Shown here piece after piece: positions 1 to 6,742 of a DNA stretch of 64,000 bases. Source of the stretch: Chitinophaga pinensis. GTDB taxonomy: Bacteria; Bacteroidota; Bacteroidia; Chitinophagales; Chitinophagaceae. Within the stretch, counting starts at the first letter, position 1, and every line of letters begins with the position of its first letter. The notes under the pieces are model-generated. The model was given only the letters and a program-made list of their open reading frames with translations, did not search any database and was not told where the DNA came from. Location of the stretch: NCBI GenBank assembly GCA_945862385.1, contig CAMAXV010000001.1:186001-250000 (forward strand), written 5' to 3'. The translations under genes and the position numbers were made by a program.

Positions 1-44
1 CCGTCTAAAATAAATCTCAAAAATTAAAGCTATTTAAAAAAAAT

Positions 45-101
45 TTACTTGCAAAGTAAAAGTAATAATATAATTTTACTTGCAATTTAAAAGTAATAAT
101 A
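45..101. repeat. Two 26-bp direct repeats, period 31 bp
   Basis: Copies at 45-70 and 76-101 share TTACTTGCAA, two variable bases, then TAAAAGTAATAATA, so 24 of 26 positions match. Each copy begins with a nearly palindromic stretch (TTACTTGCAAAGTAA). They sit 27 bp upstream of the DinB-like start, where an operator or promoter would lie. A regulatory role is inferred; no known binding motif was recognised. Confidence 0.6.
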
Positions 102-127
102 AAAACTTAAATAACAACCTAGCTTAT

Positions 128-592
128 ATGATACTAACACAAATGATAATTCAAAGTTGGCACTTGACTGTTAAACGTGTATCGGATCTATTTTTCAATC
201 TAACCGAAAAAGAAATGATGAGGGAAGTATCTCCTAATAGAAATAGAGGGATTTACTTGTTAGGTCATCTTACAGCTTCGCATAATTCAATGTTTCCGTT
301 ACTTGGATTTAGAGAACCGATGTTTTCAGAATTAAAAAATCATTTTTTAATAAATTCTGATAAGTTAAAAGAGAAACCTTTTACAGTTGCAGAGTTACTC
401 GAGAAATGGATGGCAGTAAATGACGAATTGAAAAAGCACTTTAATAATTTGTCAACAGAAGATTGGCTACAAAAGCATACAGCAATTTCAGATGAAGACT
501 TCGTAAAAGAACCACATAGAAACCGGCTGAATGTTGTGTTGAGCAGAACTAATCACCTTAGCTATCATCAAGGACAACTGACGCTATTGTAA
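128..592 (+). CDS. DinB-like (DfsB/YfiT-fold) family protein
   Basis: A 154-residue protein of the DinB four-helix-bundle superfamily, whose members bind a metal through histidines and often act as thiol-dependent transferases. The histidines of GHLTASHN in the first third and the C-terminal NHLSYHQGQ (HxxxH) fit the family's metal-binding pattern. The length is close to usual. The ATG at 128 is chosen because upstream TTG codons lie in the direct-repeat region and add a low-complexity Asn/Lys tail. The gene is much more AT-rich than the sulfur cluster downstream, which suggests acquired DNA at the tRNA-Phe site. Substrate and thiol partner cannot be told from sequence. Confidence 0.75.
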   Translation: MILTQMIIQSWHLTVKRVSDLFFNLTEKEMMREVSPNRNRGIYLLGHLTASHNSMFPLLGFREPMFSELKNHFLINSDKLKEKPFTVAELLEKWMAVNDELKKHFNNLSTEDWLQKHTAISDEDFVKEPHRNRLNVVLSRTNHLSYHQGQLTLL

Positions 593-620
593 TAAACTCT
601 TCTGTATACTCATCCATTGC

Positions 621-644
621 ACATATCCTATATTTTGGATATGT
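621..644. other. 8-bp perfect inverted repeat downstream of the DinB-like gene
   Basis: ACATATCC (621-628) and GGATATGT (637-644) form a perfect stem with an 8-nt AT loop, 28 bp after the DinB-like stop. There is no T-run after it, so it is a weak terminator candidate at best. Confidence 0.4.
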
Positions 645-672
645 CAAAAGAACGAAGACTGGGAACAAAAAA

Positions 673-716
673 CCGTGCACCCTTCCGTGCACCCCCAACA
701 AAAAACCCGTGCAAGG
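673..716. repeat. CCGTGCA direct repeats next to the tRNA-like remnant
   Basis: CCGTGCACCC occurs at 673-682 and again at 685-694, and a third, partial copy (CCGTGCAAGG) starts near 706. Short direct repeats beside a tRNA attachment site are what integrase arm-binding sites look like, but no integrase gene is present, so that reading is inference. Confidence 0.45.
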
Positions 717-747
717 TCAATACCTGCAAGGGTTTCTGTTTTTTTGA
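700..747. terminator. Imperfect hairpin with T-run, duplicate of the tRNA-Phe terminator region
   Basis: AAACCC...GGGTTT arms with further pairing (TGCAAGGT against ACCTGCA) are followed by CTGTTTTTTT. The arrangement (A-rich flank, hairpin, GGTTTCTG, then tRNA 3' end) copies that found at the real tRNA-Phe at 2133-2178, which supports duplication of the locus. Confidence 0.5.
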
Positions 748-749
748 AG

Positions 750-767
750 TGGTGTGGGCCGGAATCG
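750..767 (-). other. Truncated tRNA-Phe 3' end (att-like remnant)
   Basis: The 18 bases TGGTGTGGGCCGGAATCG are identical to 2161-2178, which are the acceptor 3' strand and T-arm of the intact tRNA-Phe on the minus strand. The match stops sharply after the T-loop. A partial 3' tRNA copy beside foreign-looking DNA is the usual scar of site-specific integration into a tRNA gene. Confidence 0.65.
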
Positions 768-842
768 TTCCCAATCACTTAAATATTTAATAATCAATTA
801 TTTGTGTATTTTAAAAAAACGAAATTCTCCTGATTATTTCAG

Positions 843-964
843 AGCCAATAAGAATTTCAAGGTAAATGTGGGATTTTCTCCGAAAATATGAGCCAATTAA
901 AACTCTTATTCGGCTCAAATTTTTATTACATTTGAGCCGATTAAGCTCCCTAATCGGTTCAAAT
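843..964. promoter_or_regulatory. Array of GAGCC(G/A)ATTA half-sites upstream of the Fic gene
   Basis: The centre is a perfect inverted repeat, TCGGCTCAAAT (910-920) and ATTTGAGCCGA (930-940), with a 9-bp spacer. Related half-sites lie near 843 (GAGCCAATAA), near 891 (GAGCCAATTA) and at 952-964 (AATCGGTTCAAAT), the last ending one base before the Fic ATG. Repeated dyads running into the start codon point to an operator. The likely binder is the winged-helix end of the Fic protein itself, which is inference. Confidence 0.6.
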
Positions 965-965
965 C

Positions 966-2078
966 ATGTACAACTGGCAATACAAGAACTGGCCCAATTT
1001 CAAATTTGACTTAACCAGACTGGAAGAACAGCTGATTGACATTAAATCAAGCGTAAGCCTGGTTACGGGAGCTGTATCGTCATTACCTGAACAGCTACAG
1101 TCAGATACACTGATCCAAATCATGGTTGCAGAAGCGTTAAAAACATCTGAAATTGAAGGAGAGCATTATAGCAGAATCGATGTGGTATCATCCATCAAAA
1201 AAAATCTGGGCTTAATAGTTGAAAAATCCCCTGCCAATAAAAATGTAATCGGACTCGGGGAAATGCTCATGGATGTCAGAAAATCATACAAAGAGCCTCT
1301 TACTGAGGAAAAACTATTGGAATGGCATAAACAATTAATGCAGACCAATAAGAAAATAAATGCAGGAATCTACAGAAAAAGCGATGAGCCAATGTTGATC
1401 ATTTCAGGATCTGCCTCAGATCCCACCATCCATTTTGAAGCCCCACCATCTTTCCGTGTTCCAGATGAAATGACAAATTTCATCAATTGGTTCAATCAGG
1501 ATAATTCAAATGAAAAAGATTGGAAATTAAATTGTCCGCCTGTAAAAGCTGCTATAGCCCATTTATACTTTGAATCAATACATCCATTTGAAGATGGAAA
1601 TGGCAGGATTGGGAGAGCAATTGCTGAAAAGGCTTTGTCGCAGGGTTTTGGAGGACCCATGCTTATTAGTTTATCCAAAACTATAGAGAAACACCGTAAA
1701 GAATATTACGCTAACCTTAAAGAAGCACAGCGTAAATTGGAAATCACCAAATGGATAGCCTGGTTTGTGAATATTATTCATATTTCGCATAAAGAAACAG
1801 AGAGGCTGGTAAAATTCATAATCATTAAAATGCGATTTTATGATATATATAAAAATCAATTGAATGATCGTCAAGCTAAAGTAATTGCCAGAATGCTTGA
1901 AGAGGGTCCAGATGATTTTGAAGGAGGCATAAATGCCAAAAAATACATAAGTATCACCGGTTGTTCTAAAGCAACAGCAACAAGAGATCTGCAGGATTTA
2001 AGAAAACGAGGTGCCATCTGCCAAATTGGTGGTTCAGGTAGGTCAACGAGTTATTCAGTTAACTTATACACACCGTAG
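966..2078 (+). CDS. Fic family protein (DUF4172-Fic-winged helix), self-inhibited class
   Basis: A 370-residue Fic enzyme; the family usually transfers AMP from ATP to hydroxyl side chains of target proteins. The N-terminus (W4...W9P...F) matches the DUF4172 pattern. TSEIEG at 60-65 fits the inhibitory motif [S/T]xxxE[G/N], here N-terminal to the core (class II). The catalytic loop HPFEDGNGRIGR is complete at 206-217, with catalytic His206. Residues about 295-370 form a likely winged helix (GCSKATATRDLQDLRKRG). The start is fixed by the operator half-site ending at 964. The gene stands alone, without a separate antitoxin, which fits internal inhibition. Its stop codon falls inside a degenerate tRNA-Phe-like segment. 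Confidence 0.9.
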   Translation: MYNWQYKNWPNFKFDLTRLEEQLIDIKSSVSLVTGAVSSLPEQLQSDTLIQIMVAEALKTSEIEGEHYSRIDVVSSIKKNLGLIVEKSPANKNVIGLGEMLMDVRKSYKEPLTEEKLLEWHKQLMQTNKKINAGIYRKSDEPMLIISGSASDPTIHFEAPPSFRVPDEMTNFINWFNQDNSNEKDWKLNCPPVKAAIAHLYFESIHPFEDGNGRIGRAIAEKALSQGFGGPMLISLSKTIEKHRKEYYANLKEAQRKLEITKWIAWFVNIIHISHKETERLVKFIIIKMRFYDIYKNQLNDRQAKVIARMLEEGPDDFEGGINAKKYISITGCSKATATRDLQDLRKRGAICQIGGSGRSTSYSVNLYTP

Positions 2079-2118
2079 TGGGCCGCCCCGAGTACTCGGG
2101 GGAACCGGCGATACAACC
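2074..2118 (-). other. Second degenerate tRNA-Phe 3' copy with an inserted palindrome
   Basis: GTAGTGGGCCG (2075-2085) and GAACCGGCGATACAA (2102-2116) match the tRNA-Phe acceptor and T-arm and the following variable region, with one mismatch in the second block. The T-loop between them is replaced by the perfect palindrome CCCCGAGTACTCGGGG (2086-2101). It overlaps the last codons of the Fic gene and probably marks the other edge of the inserted segment. Confidence 0.55.
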
Positions 2119-2132
2119 AAATTTTTCAAAAT

Positions 2133-2157
2133 AAAAAACCCCGATTTCTCGGGGTTT
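2133..2157 (-). terminator. Terminator of tRNA-Phe
   Basis: On the minus strand, directly after the tRNA 3' end, AAACCCCGA and TCGGGGTTT pair around a 4-nt loop and are followed by a T-rich run. This is a classic intrinsic terminator. Confidence 0.8.
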
Positions 2158-2160
2158 CTG

Positions 2161-2233
2161 TGGTGTGGGCCGGAATCGAACCGGCGACACAAGGATTTTC
2201 AGTCCTTTGCTCTACCAACTGAGCTACCGCACC
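2161..2233 (-). tRNA. tRNA-Phe (GAA)
   Basis: The minus strand reads GGTGCGG at the 5' acceptor, a D-arm with AGCTCAGTTGGTAGAGC, anticodon loop CTGAAAA (anticodon GAA), T-arm GGTTCGATTCC, and 3' acceptor strand CCACACC plus discriminator A. The gene is 73 nt with no encoded CCA. One acceptor pair (C5-A68) is a mismatch, possibly left by recombination at the 3' end. It anchors the accessory segment to its left. Confidence 0.95.
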
Positions 2234-2317
2234 TTATTTCAGTCCTTTTCCCGACCTGCGTCGGGATACCGCACCTTATTTCAGTCCTTTTCCCGACCTG
2301 CGTCGGGATACGGCACC
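2225..2317. repeat. Two 42-bp tandem repeats starting inside the tRNA-Phe 5' end
   Basis: The units 2225-2266 and 2267-2308 are identical and are followed by a near-copy of the first nine bases (2309-2317). Each begins with TACCGCACC, the tRNA 5' end, and ends with the small palindrome TCCCGACctgcGTCGGGA, a REP-like hairpin. The array lies where the tRNA promoter should be. Confidence 0.8.
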
Positions 2318-2378
2318 TTCCATGCTTTTCAGCGGAGTGCAAACATAATTCAAATGGTGGAAACTGCAAAATTATCCG

Positions 2379-2394
2379 TGTGACTTCCGTCACA
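2379..2394. promoter_or_regulatory. Crp/Fnr-type palindrome upstream of the sulfur cluster
   Basis: TGTGACTTCCGTCACA is a perfect TGTGA-N6-TCACA dyad, the consensus bound by Crp/Fnr-family regulators. It lies 47 bp upstream of the exporter ATG at 2442. A second, near-identical dyad stands before the cytochrome gene at 6674, which supports a shared regulator. The regulator itself is not in the window. Confidence 0.6.
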
Positions 2395-2441
2395 AACTAT
2401 AATATTCATTCCTTACATCTTTGCATTACGAAATCAAAATT

Positions 2442-3239
2442 ATGGAAATACTTGGCTACATCGCATCGCTCTTTATCGGTCTCTCGCTCGGACTCATCGG
2501 CGGAGGGGGATCTATTCTCACAGTTCCCGTACTGGTCTACCTCTTTAATGTTGACCCCGTTCTGGCCACTGCCTACTCCCTGTTCATCGTAGGAGCAACC
2601 TCTCTGGTCGGCGCTTTCCCGAAATACAAAAACGGGGACGTCAACCTTAAAACTTCCATCATCTTCGGTATTCCCTCTATCATCGCAGTCTATGCCACCC
2701 GGGCTTACCTGGTGCCAAACATACCCCAGCATATCTTTCAACTGGGCAGCCTGGAAGTTACCAAGCCGCTGATGATGATGATCGTCTTCGCTATCCTCAT
2801 GGTCTTTGCCTCGGTTTCCATGATCAGAAATAAATCCAATACCACAGCCGAAGAAGGTCCGCAGGTATTCAACTACCCCATGATCCTCCTGGAAGGTACA
2901 ATCGTAGGTATGCTTACGGGTTTTGTAGGAGCAGGTGGCGGATTTCTTATCATCCCTGCCCTTGTGCTCTTCTCCAAACTGCCTATGAAAAAAGCAATCG
3001 GTACCTCCCTCCTCATCATCGCTGTAAAATCCCTGATTGGATTTACTGGCGACCTGGGTAAACAGCAAATGGACTGGACACTATTACTTTCAGTAACCGC
3101 ACTGGCTATTGCAGGTATCTTTGCAGGGAACGCAATGAGTAAGAAAATATCTGCCGACAGCCTTAAAAAAGGATTCGGATGGTTCGTACTGGTCATGGGT
3201 ATCTACATCATCATCAAAGAACTGTTTTTTAAATCATAA
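2442..3239 (+). CDS. TauE/SafE family sulfite/anion exporter
   Basis: A 265-residue inner-membrane protein of the TauE/SafE family, which exports sulfite, sulfoacetate and related anions. The two glycine-rich family repeats are visible: IGLSLGLIGGGGSILTVP near the start and GMLTGFVGAGGGFLIIP in the second half, with about seven or eight hydrophobic segments. The ATG at 2442 is preferred over an upstream codon because it starts directly before the first membrane helix and follows a likely -7 element (CATCTTTG). It is the first gene of the sulfur cluster, and sulfite is the expected product of the dioxygenase encoded next, so a sulfite exporter role fits. Confidence 0.88.
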   Translation: MEILGYIASLFIGLSLGLIGGGGSILTVPVLVYLFNVDPVLATAYSLFIVGATSLVGAFPKYKNGDVNLKTSIIFGIPSIIAVYATRAYLVPNIPQHIFQLGSLEVTKPLMMMIVFAILMVFASVSMIRNKSNTTAEEGPQVFNYPMILLEGTIVGMLTGFVGAGGGFLIIPALVLFSKLPMKKAIGTSLLIIAVKSLIGFTGDLGKQQMDWTLLLSVTALAIAGIFAGNAMSKKISADSLKKGFGWFVLVMGIYIIIKELFFKS

Positions 3240-3266
3240 TTTTTCAACCAATTAAAACTCAACGAT

Positions 3267-4667
3267 ATGTTTTTTCAACACGTTTACGACAAATCACTCG
3301 CTCAGGCCTCTTACTTCATCGGTTGTCAGAAAGCTGGAGTAGCCGCAGTAATCGATCCAAAAAGGGACGTAGATACCTACCTGGAAATCGCCAAACAAAA
3401 TAACATGACTATCACGCATATCATGGAAACACATATCCATGCAGACTTCCTATCGGGTGCGCGTGAACTGGCAGCCCTCACCGGTGGTAAACTCTACCTC
3501 TCCGATGAAGGTGGCGAAGGATGGGAATATGAATTTGATCACATCGGACTGAAAGATGGCAATACCTTTATGGTGGGTAACCTGAAAATGGAAGTGATGC
3601 ATACCCCCGGCCATACGCCTGAAAGCATCAGCTTCCTGCTCACAGATACCCCCGCCTCTCCTGAACCAGTTATGTTCTTTACCGGCGACTTCGTTTTTGT
3701 GGGAGATATTGGTCGTCCAGACCTGCTGGAAAAAGCTGCGGGTATGACAGGAACCATGAACGCTGGTGCTCAACAAATGTATAAATCCATCGACCGCTTC
3801 AGCAAACTGCCTGATCACATCCAGGTATGGCCTGGGCACGGCGCTGGCTCTGCCTGTGGTAAGGCATTGGGCGCTGTTCCAAGCTCAACCGTTGGATACG
3901 AAAAAATCCGCAACTGGGCTTTCCGCTTTGCAAGCGACGAAAACGGTTTCACTAAGTTCCTCCTGGAAGACCAACCTGAACCGCCTAAGTACTTCGCTAT
4001 GATGAAGAAACTGAATAAGGTAGACAGGCCTCTGCTGACTTCAGTACCTACCCTCAATCTTTTATCTAACGATGCGATGAAAGACGCCATGGCAAAGGGT
4101 ATCAAAGTAATCGACACCCGCAATAAAGCTGATTTCGCCGCAGGTCATATCCCGGGCAGTATCAACATACAAGGTAACAACAGCTTTGCTACCTGGGCGG
4201 GATGGTTCCTTTCTTATGACGAACCTTTCATCCTCCTGGCTGATCCTGCCACGCACGACGACCTGGTGAGAAAACTGATGCGTATCGGACTGGATAATAT
4301 CATGGGTTTTATTCCTTCTACAGAAGCTTTTGTAGCTGCTGGTGGTACTTTGAATACAACCAATGTCATCGACATCGATACCCTGAAAGCCAAATTGAAT
4401 GATTCCAATGTTCAGGTAGTTGACCTCCGCGGAGCTACAGAGTACAAAAGCGGACATATAGCAGGAGCTGACCATGTTTTTGTGGGTACACTTCCTAAAA
4501 ACCTCGACAAAGTAAGCAAGGAAAAACAAGTAATAGTACTCTGCCAGGGCGGCGACCGGGCCACAATTGGCTACTCGCTGCTTGAAAATGCAGGCTATAC
4601 CAATATCCTCAACTACTCTCCAAGCATGAACGAATGGATCGCACAAGGCAATCCTACCGTAAACTAA
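3267..4667 (+). CDS. MBL-fold persulfide-dioxygenase-like protein with two rhodanese domains
   Basis: A 466-residue cytoplasmic protein. Residues 1-230 are a metallo-beta-lactamase fold with metal ligands in THIHAD (55-60), H115 (TPGHT), D141 and H191 (GPGH-type loop), as in ETHE1-like persulfide dioxygenases, which oxidise glutathione persulfide to sulfite. Two rhodanese domains follow (about 265-355 and 370-466). The first has lost the catalytic cysteine (LLADPATHDD where the loop should be); the second keeps it at C426 (LCQGGDR). It lies 27 bp after the exporter and is followed by a single-domain rhodanese, so the genes look co-transcribed. The substrate is inferred from the family and neighbours. 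Confidence 0.85.
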   Translation: MFFQHVYDKSLAQASYFIGCQKAGVAAVIDPKRDVDTYLEIAKQNNMTITHIMETHIHADFLSGARELAALTGGKLYLSDEGGEGWEYEFDHIGLKDGNTFMVGNLKMEVMHTPGHTPESISFLLTDTPASPEPVMFFTGDFVFVGDIGRPDLLEKAAGMTGTMNAGAQQMYKSIDRFSKLPDHIQVWPGHGAGSACGKALGAVPSSTVGYEKIRNWAFRFASDENGFTKFLLEDQPEPPKYFAMMKKLNKVDRPLLTSVPTLNLLSNDAMKDAMAKGIKVIDTRNKADFAAGHIPGSINIQGNNSFATWAGWFLSYDEPFILLADPATHDDLVRKLMRIGLDNIMGFIPSTEAFVAAGGTLNTTNVIDIDTLKAKLNDSNVQVVDLRGATEYKSGHIAGADHVFVGTLPKNLDKVSKEKQVIVLCQGGDRATIGYSLLENAGYTNILNYSPSMNEWIAQGNPTVN

Positions 4668-4688
4668 TCACTAATAAATCATATTACC

Positions 4689-5000
4689 ATGATGAACATG
4701 TTTAAAAATCTCTTCAGTGATGGTCCAGCAGTAGACTTCGCTGAACTTGTTAAAAACGGCGCTTTAATCGTTGACGTTCGAACCCCGGGCGAATTCAACA
4801 GCGGACATATAAAAGGTTCTGTAAATATGCCGCTGGATGGCATCCGGAATAAAATTGCGGATTTGAAAAAGAAAAATAAAGTTGTCATCACCTGCTGCCG
4901 CAGTGGTAACAGAAGTGGTATGGCTGAATCCATGCTCACCGGCGCCGGCATTGAATGCTATAACGGAGGAGCATGGAACGTGCTCAACAACAAAATCTGA
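4689..5000 (+). CDS. Single-domain rhodanese
   Basis: A 103-residue rhodanese, of usual length for a one-domain sulfurtransferase. VDVRTPGEFNSGHI (about 28-41) is the family's first motif, and the active loop CRSGNRS begins at C70, so it should carry a persulfide and hand sulfane sulfur to acceptors. No signal peptide is visible, so it is likely cytoplasmic. The stop overlaps the next start (TGATG), showing tight coupling with the DUF2892 gene. It probably supplies or accepts sulfur for the dioxygenase encoded upstream. Confidence 0.9.
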   Translation: MMNMFKNLFSDGPAVDFAELVKNGALIVDVRTPGEFNSGHIKGSVNMPLDGIRNKIADLKKKNKVVITCCRSGNRSGMAESMLTGAGIECYNGGAWNVLNNKI

Positions 5001-5002
5001 TG

Positions 5003-5242
5003 ATGAAAACATTACTTACCACCAATTGGAACGGCGCCCGGATTTTCAGGGTTGCTGTAGGCATAACCGCACTGGTTTATGCATTCATTAGACATGATGC
5101 CCTCATGGGCTGGGCAGGTGGTTTTATACTGCTGATGGGACTGGCCAACATGGGCTGTGGCATCGGCGGCTGTTCAACACCTGTTACCAAAAAACAGGAT
5201 GAGAAAATGCCCGAATCCATCCACTTCGAAGAAATCAAATGA
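5003..5242 (+). CDS. DUF2892 (YgaP-transmembrane-like) membrane protein
   Basis: A protein of about 79 residues that begins NWNGAR and carries two hydrophobic helices (VAVGITALVYAFI and WAGGFILLMGLANMG), then the cysteines GCGIGGCS. This matches DUF2892, the membrane part of the YgaP rhodanese. Here the rhodanese and membrane parts are separate neighbouring genes, whereas YgaP joins them. ATGs at 5000 and 5003 are both possible; the 5000 codon overlaps the rhodanese stop. The stop overlaps the next ATG. It may bring the rhodanese to the membrane or move thiocyanate or sulfur anions, but this is inference. Confidence 0.8.
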   Translation: MKTLLTTNWNGARIFRVAVGITALVYAFIRHDALMGWAGGFILLMGLANMGCGIGGCSTPVTKKQDEKMPESIHFEEIK

Positions 5243-6669
5243 TGAGAAAACAAACAAAAATCCCACTGCTGGCCATAACCCTATGGCTGGCAGTAGGGAA
5301 TCTTTTTGCCCAACACCAGGAACTGGGTGAAAAGCCAACAATCTGGCACGGGAAAGAAAAATCAGATTCTGCTTCCAATTCATTGCTCAATGCCTTTAGA
5401 AAAGGAACAATGCATGGTCACCTGCGCTACTTTTTCATGGAAACAAATAACACCGGAGAGCTATCCGATTATTATGCTAACGCTGCTGGTGGTGGTATAA
5501 AATTTGTAACCGCTCCAATTAAAGGCTTTCAACTGGGAATCAGCGGCTTCTTCACTTTCAACATCGGTTCTTCACCACTGGGTGAGCCTGACCCGAAAAC
5601 AGGTGCAGGAAACCGGTATGAAATCGGACTCTTCGATCAGCAAGACCCCTATAATACTTCCGATATCGACAGGCTTGAAGAACTGTTCCTGAAATACAAC
5701 TTCAAAAACAGTTCCATTACACTGGGTAAACAACTGATCAATACCCCCTTTATCAACCTGCAGGATGGTCGCATGAGGCCAACCGAAGTGAGCGGTCTCT
5801 GGTCCGAAATAAACACCGGAAAAACCAAATGGGAAGGCGGTTTAATCAAATACATCTCACCACGGGGAACTGTAAAATGGTTCAGCGTGGGGGAATCCAT
5901 AGGCATTTACCCAATGGGCGTTAACCCGGATGGTGAACGTTCTGCTTACAGAGGATATACCGAAACAAAGGGGCTAGCCATGGCGGGGATGACCAATAAA
6001 TCACTCAAATACCTGACCCTGCAGGCCTGGCACATGTATGTGCACAATATCTTTAACACCAGTATGCTGCAAGCCGACATCAAACACCCGTTTGGCGAAA
6101 AAGGTCAGCTCCTCCTGGGTTTTCAATGGATCAGTCAGTTTCGTTCGGGTGATGGCGGAAACTACCTGCCTGAACTGAGGTATGTGCAAGACAAACAATC
6201 CGGCACCTTCGGAGCCATGGCAGGATGGGAAAAAAACCTGTTCAAAACCACCCTTGCCTTCAACAGGATAACAGACAAAGGCAGATTCCTCATGCCGAGA
6301 GAATGGGGGCGCGACCCTTTCTATACCTTCATGGCGAGAGAAAGAAATGAAGGTCTGGCCAATGCCAATGCCCTGGTCTCCACTTTCTCTTATAAATTTC
6401 CAAAAACAGGCATAAAAACCAACCTCTCCATGGGTTACTTTGACCTGCCTGATGCAGCTGATTTTGCTCGAAATAAATACGGTATGCCTTCATACACCCA
6501 ACTTAACCTTGACATCCGGTACGATTTCAAAGGATGGCTGCAAGGTCTGAACACACAACTGCTTATATACCACAAATGGAAAACAGAGGATGGTGAATTG
6601 GCTGCAAAGTACCTGATTAACAAAGTGAATATGCAGGGCTGGAATGTTGTGCTGAACTATAATTTCTAA
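5239..6669 (+). CDS. OprD-like outer-membrane porin
   Basis: A 476-residue protein with a signal peptide (hydrophobic run ending NLFAQ) followed by alternating beta strands and a C-terminal aromatic residue (NVVLNYNF), the mark of an outer-membrane barrel. The layout, with FRKGTMHGHLRYFFME near the start and GSSPLGEPDP loops, resembles the OprD porin family, which admits small anions and organic acids. The ATG at 5239 overlaps the preceding stop; the ATG at 5242 is an alternative. Its place in the sulfur operon suggests it admits thiosulfate or a related anion for the periplasmic enzymes encoded downstream. Confidence 0.8.
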   Translation: MMRKQTKIPLLAITLWLAVGNLFAQHQELGEKPTIWHGKEKSDSASNSLLNAFRKGTMHGHLRYFFMETNNTGELSDYYANAAGGGIKFVTAPIKGFQLGISGFFTFNIGSSPLGEPDPKTGAGNRYEIGLFDQQDPYNTSDIDRLEELFLKYNFKNSSITLGKQLINTPFINLQDGRMRPTEVSGLWSEINTGKTKWEGGLIKYISPRGTVKWFSVGESIGIYPMGVNPDGERSAYRGYTETKGLAMAGMTNKSLKYLTLQAWHMYVHNIFNTSMLQADIKHPFGEKGQLLLGFQWISQFRSGDGGNYLPELRYVQDKQSGTFGAMAGWEKNLFKTTLAFNRITDKGRFLMPREWGRDPFYTFMARERNEGLANANALVSTFSYKFPKTGIKTNLSMGYFDLPDAADFARNKYGMPSYTQLNLDIRYDFKGWLQGLNTQLLIYHKWKTEDGELAAKYLINKVNMQGWNVVLNYNF

Positions 6670-6673
6670 GCAA

Positions 6674-6689
6674 TGTGACATTTATCACT
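6674..6689. promoter_or_regulatory. Second Crp/Fnr-type palindrome, before the cytochrome gene
   Basis: TGTGACATTTATCACT differs from TGTGA-N6-TCACA only in the last base. It lies 53 bp upstream of the ATG at 6743, almost the same distance as the site before the exporter (47 bp). This suggests a second promoter within the cluster under the same regulator. Confidence 0.55.
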
Positions 6690-6742
6690 ATTATTATACT
6701 CCAACAAGGTTATATTAGTATTCATCTTAACTGATTTTTGCC

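Noticed and set aside
700-767. An intact second tRNA at the left att-like site
   Set aside because: Only 18 bases of the 3' end are present; there is no anticodon or D-arm.
2011-2592. Long open frame crossing the end of the Fic gene, tRNA-Phe and the tandem repeats
   Set aside because: It runs through a tRNA and two tandem repeats and into the exporter gene in another frame; no family resemblance.
2406-3068. Antisense open frame of 220 codons inside the exporter gene
   Set aside because: Low-complexity His/Asp/Gly composition; mirror image of a strongly conserved membrane protein gene.
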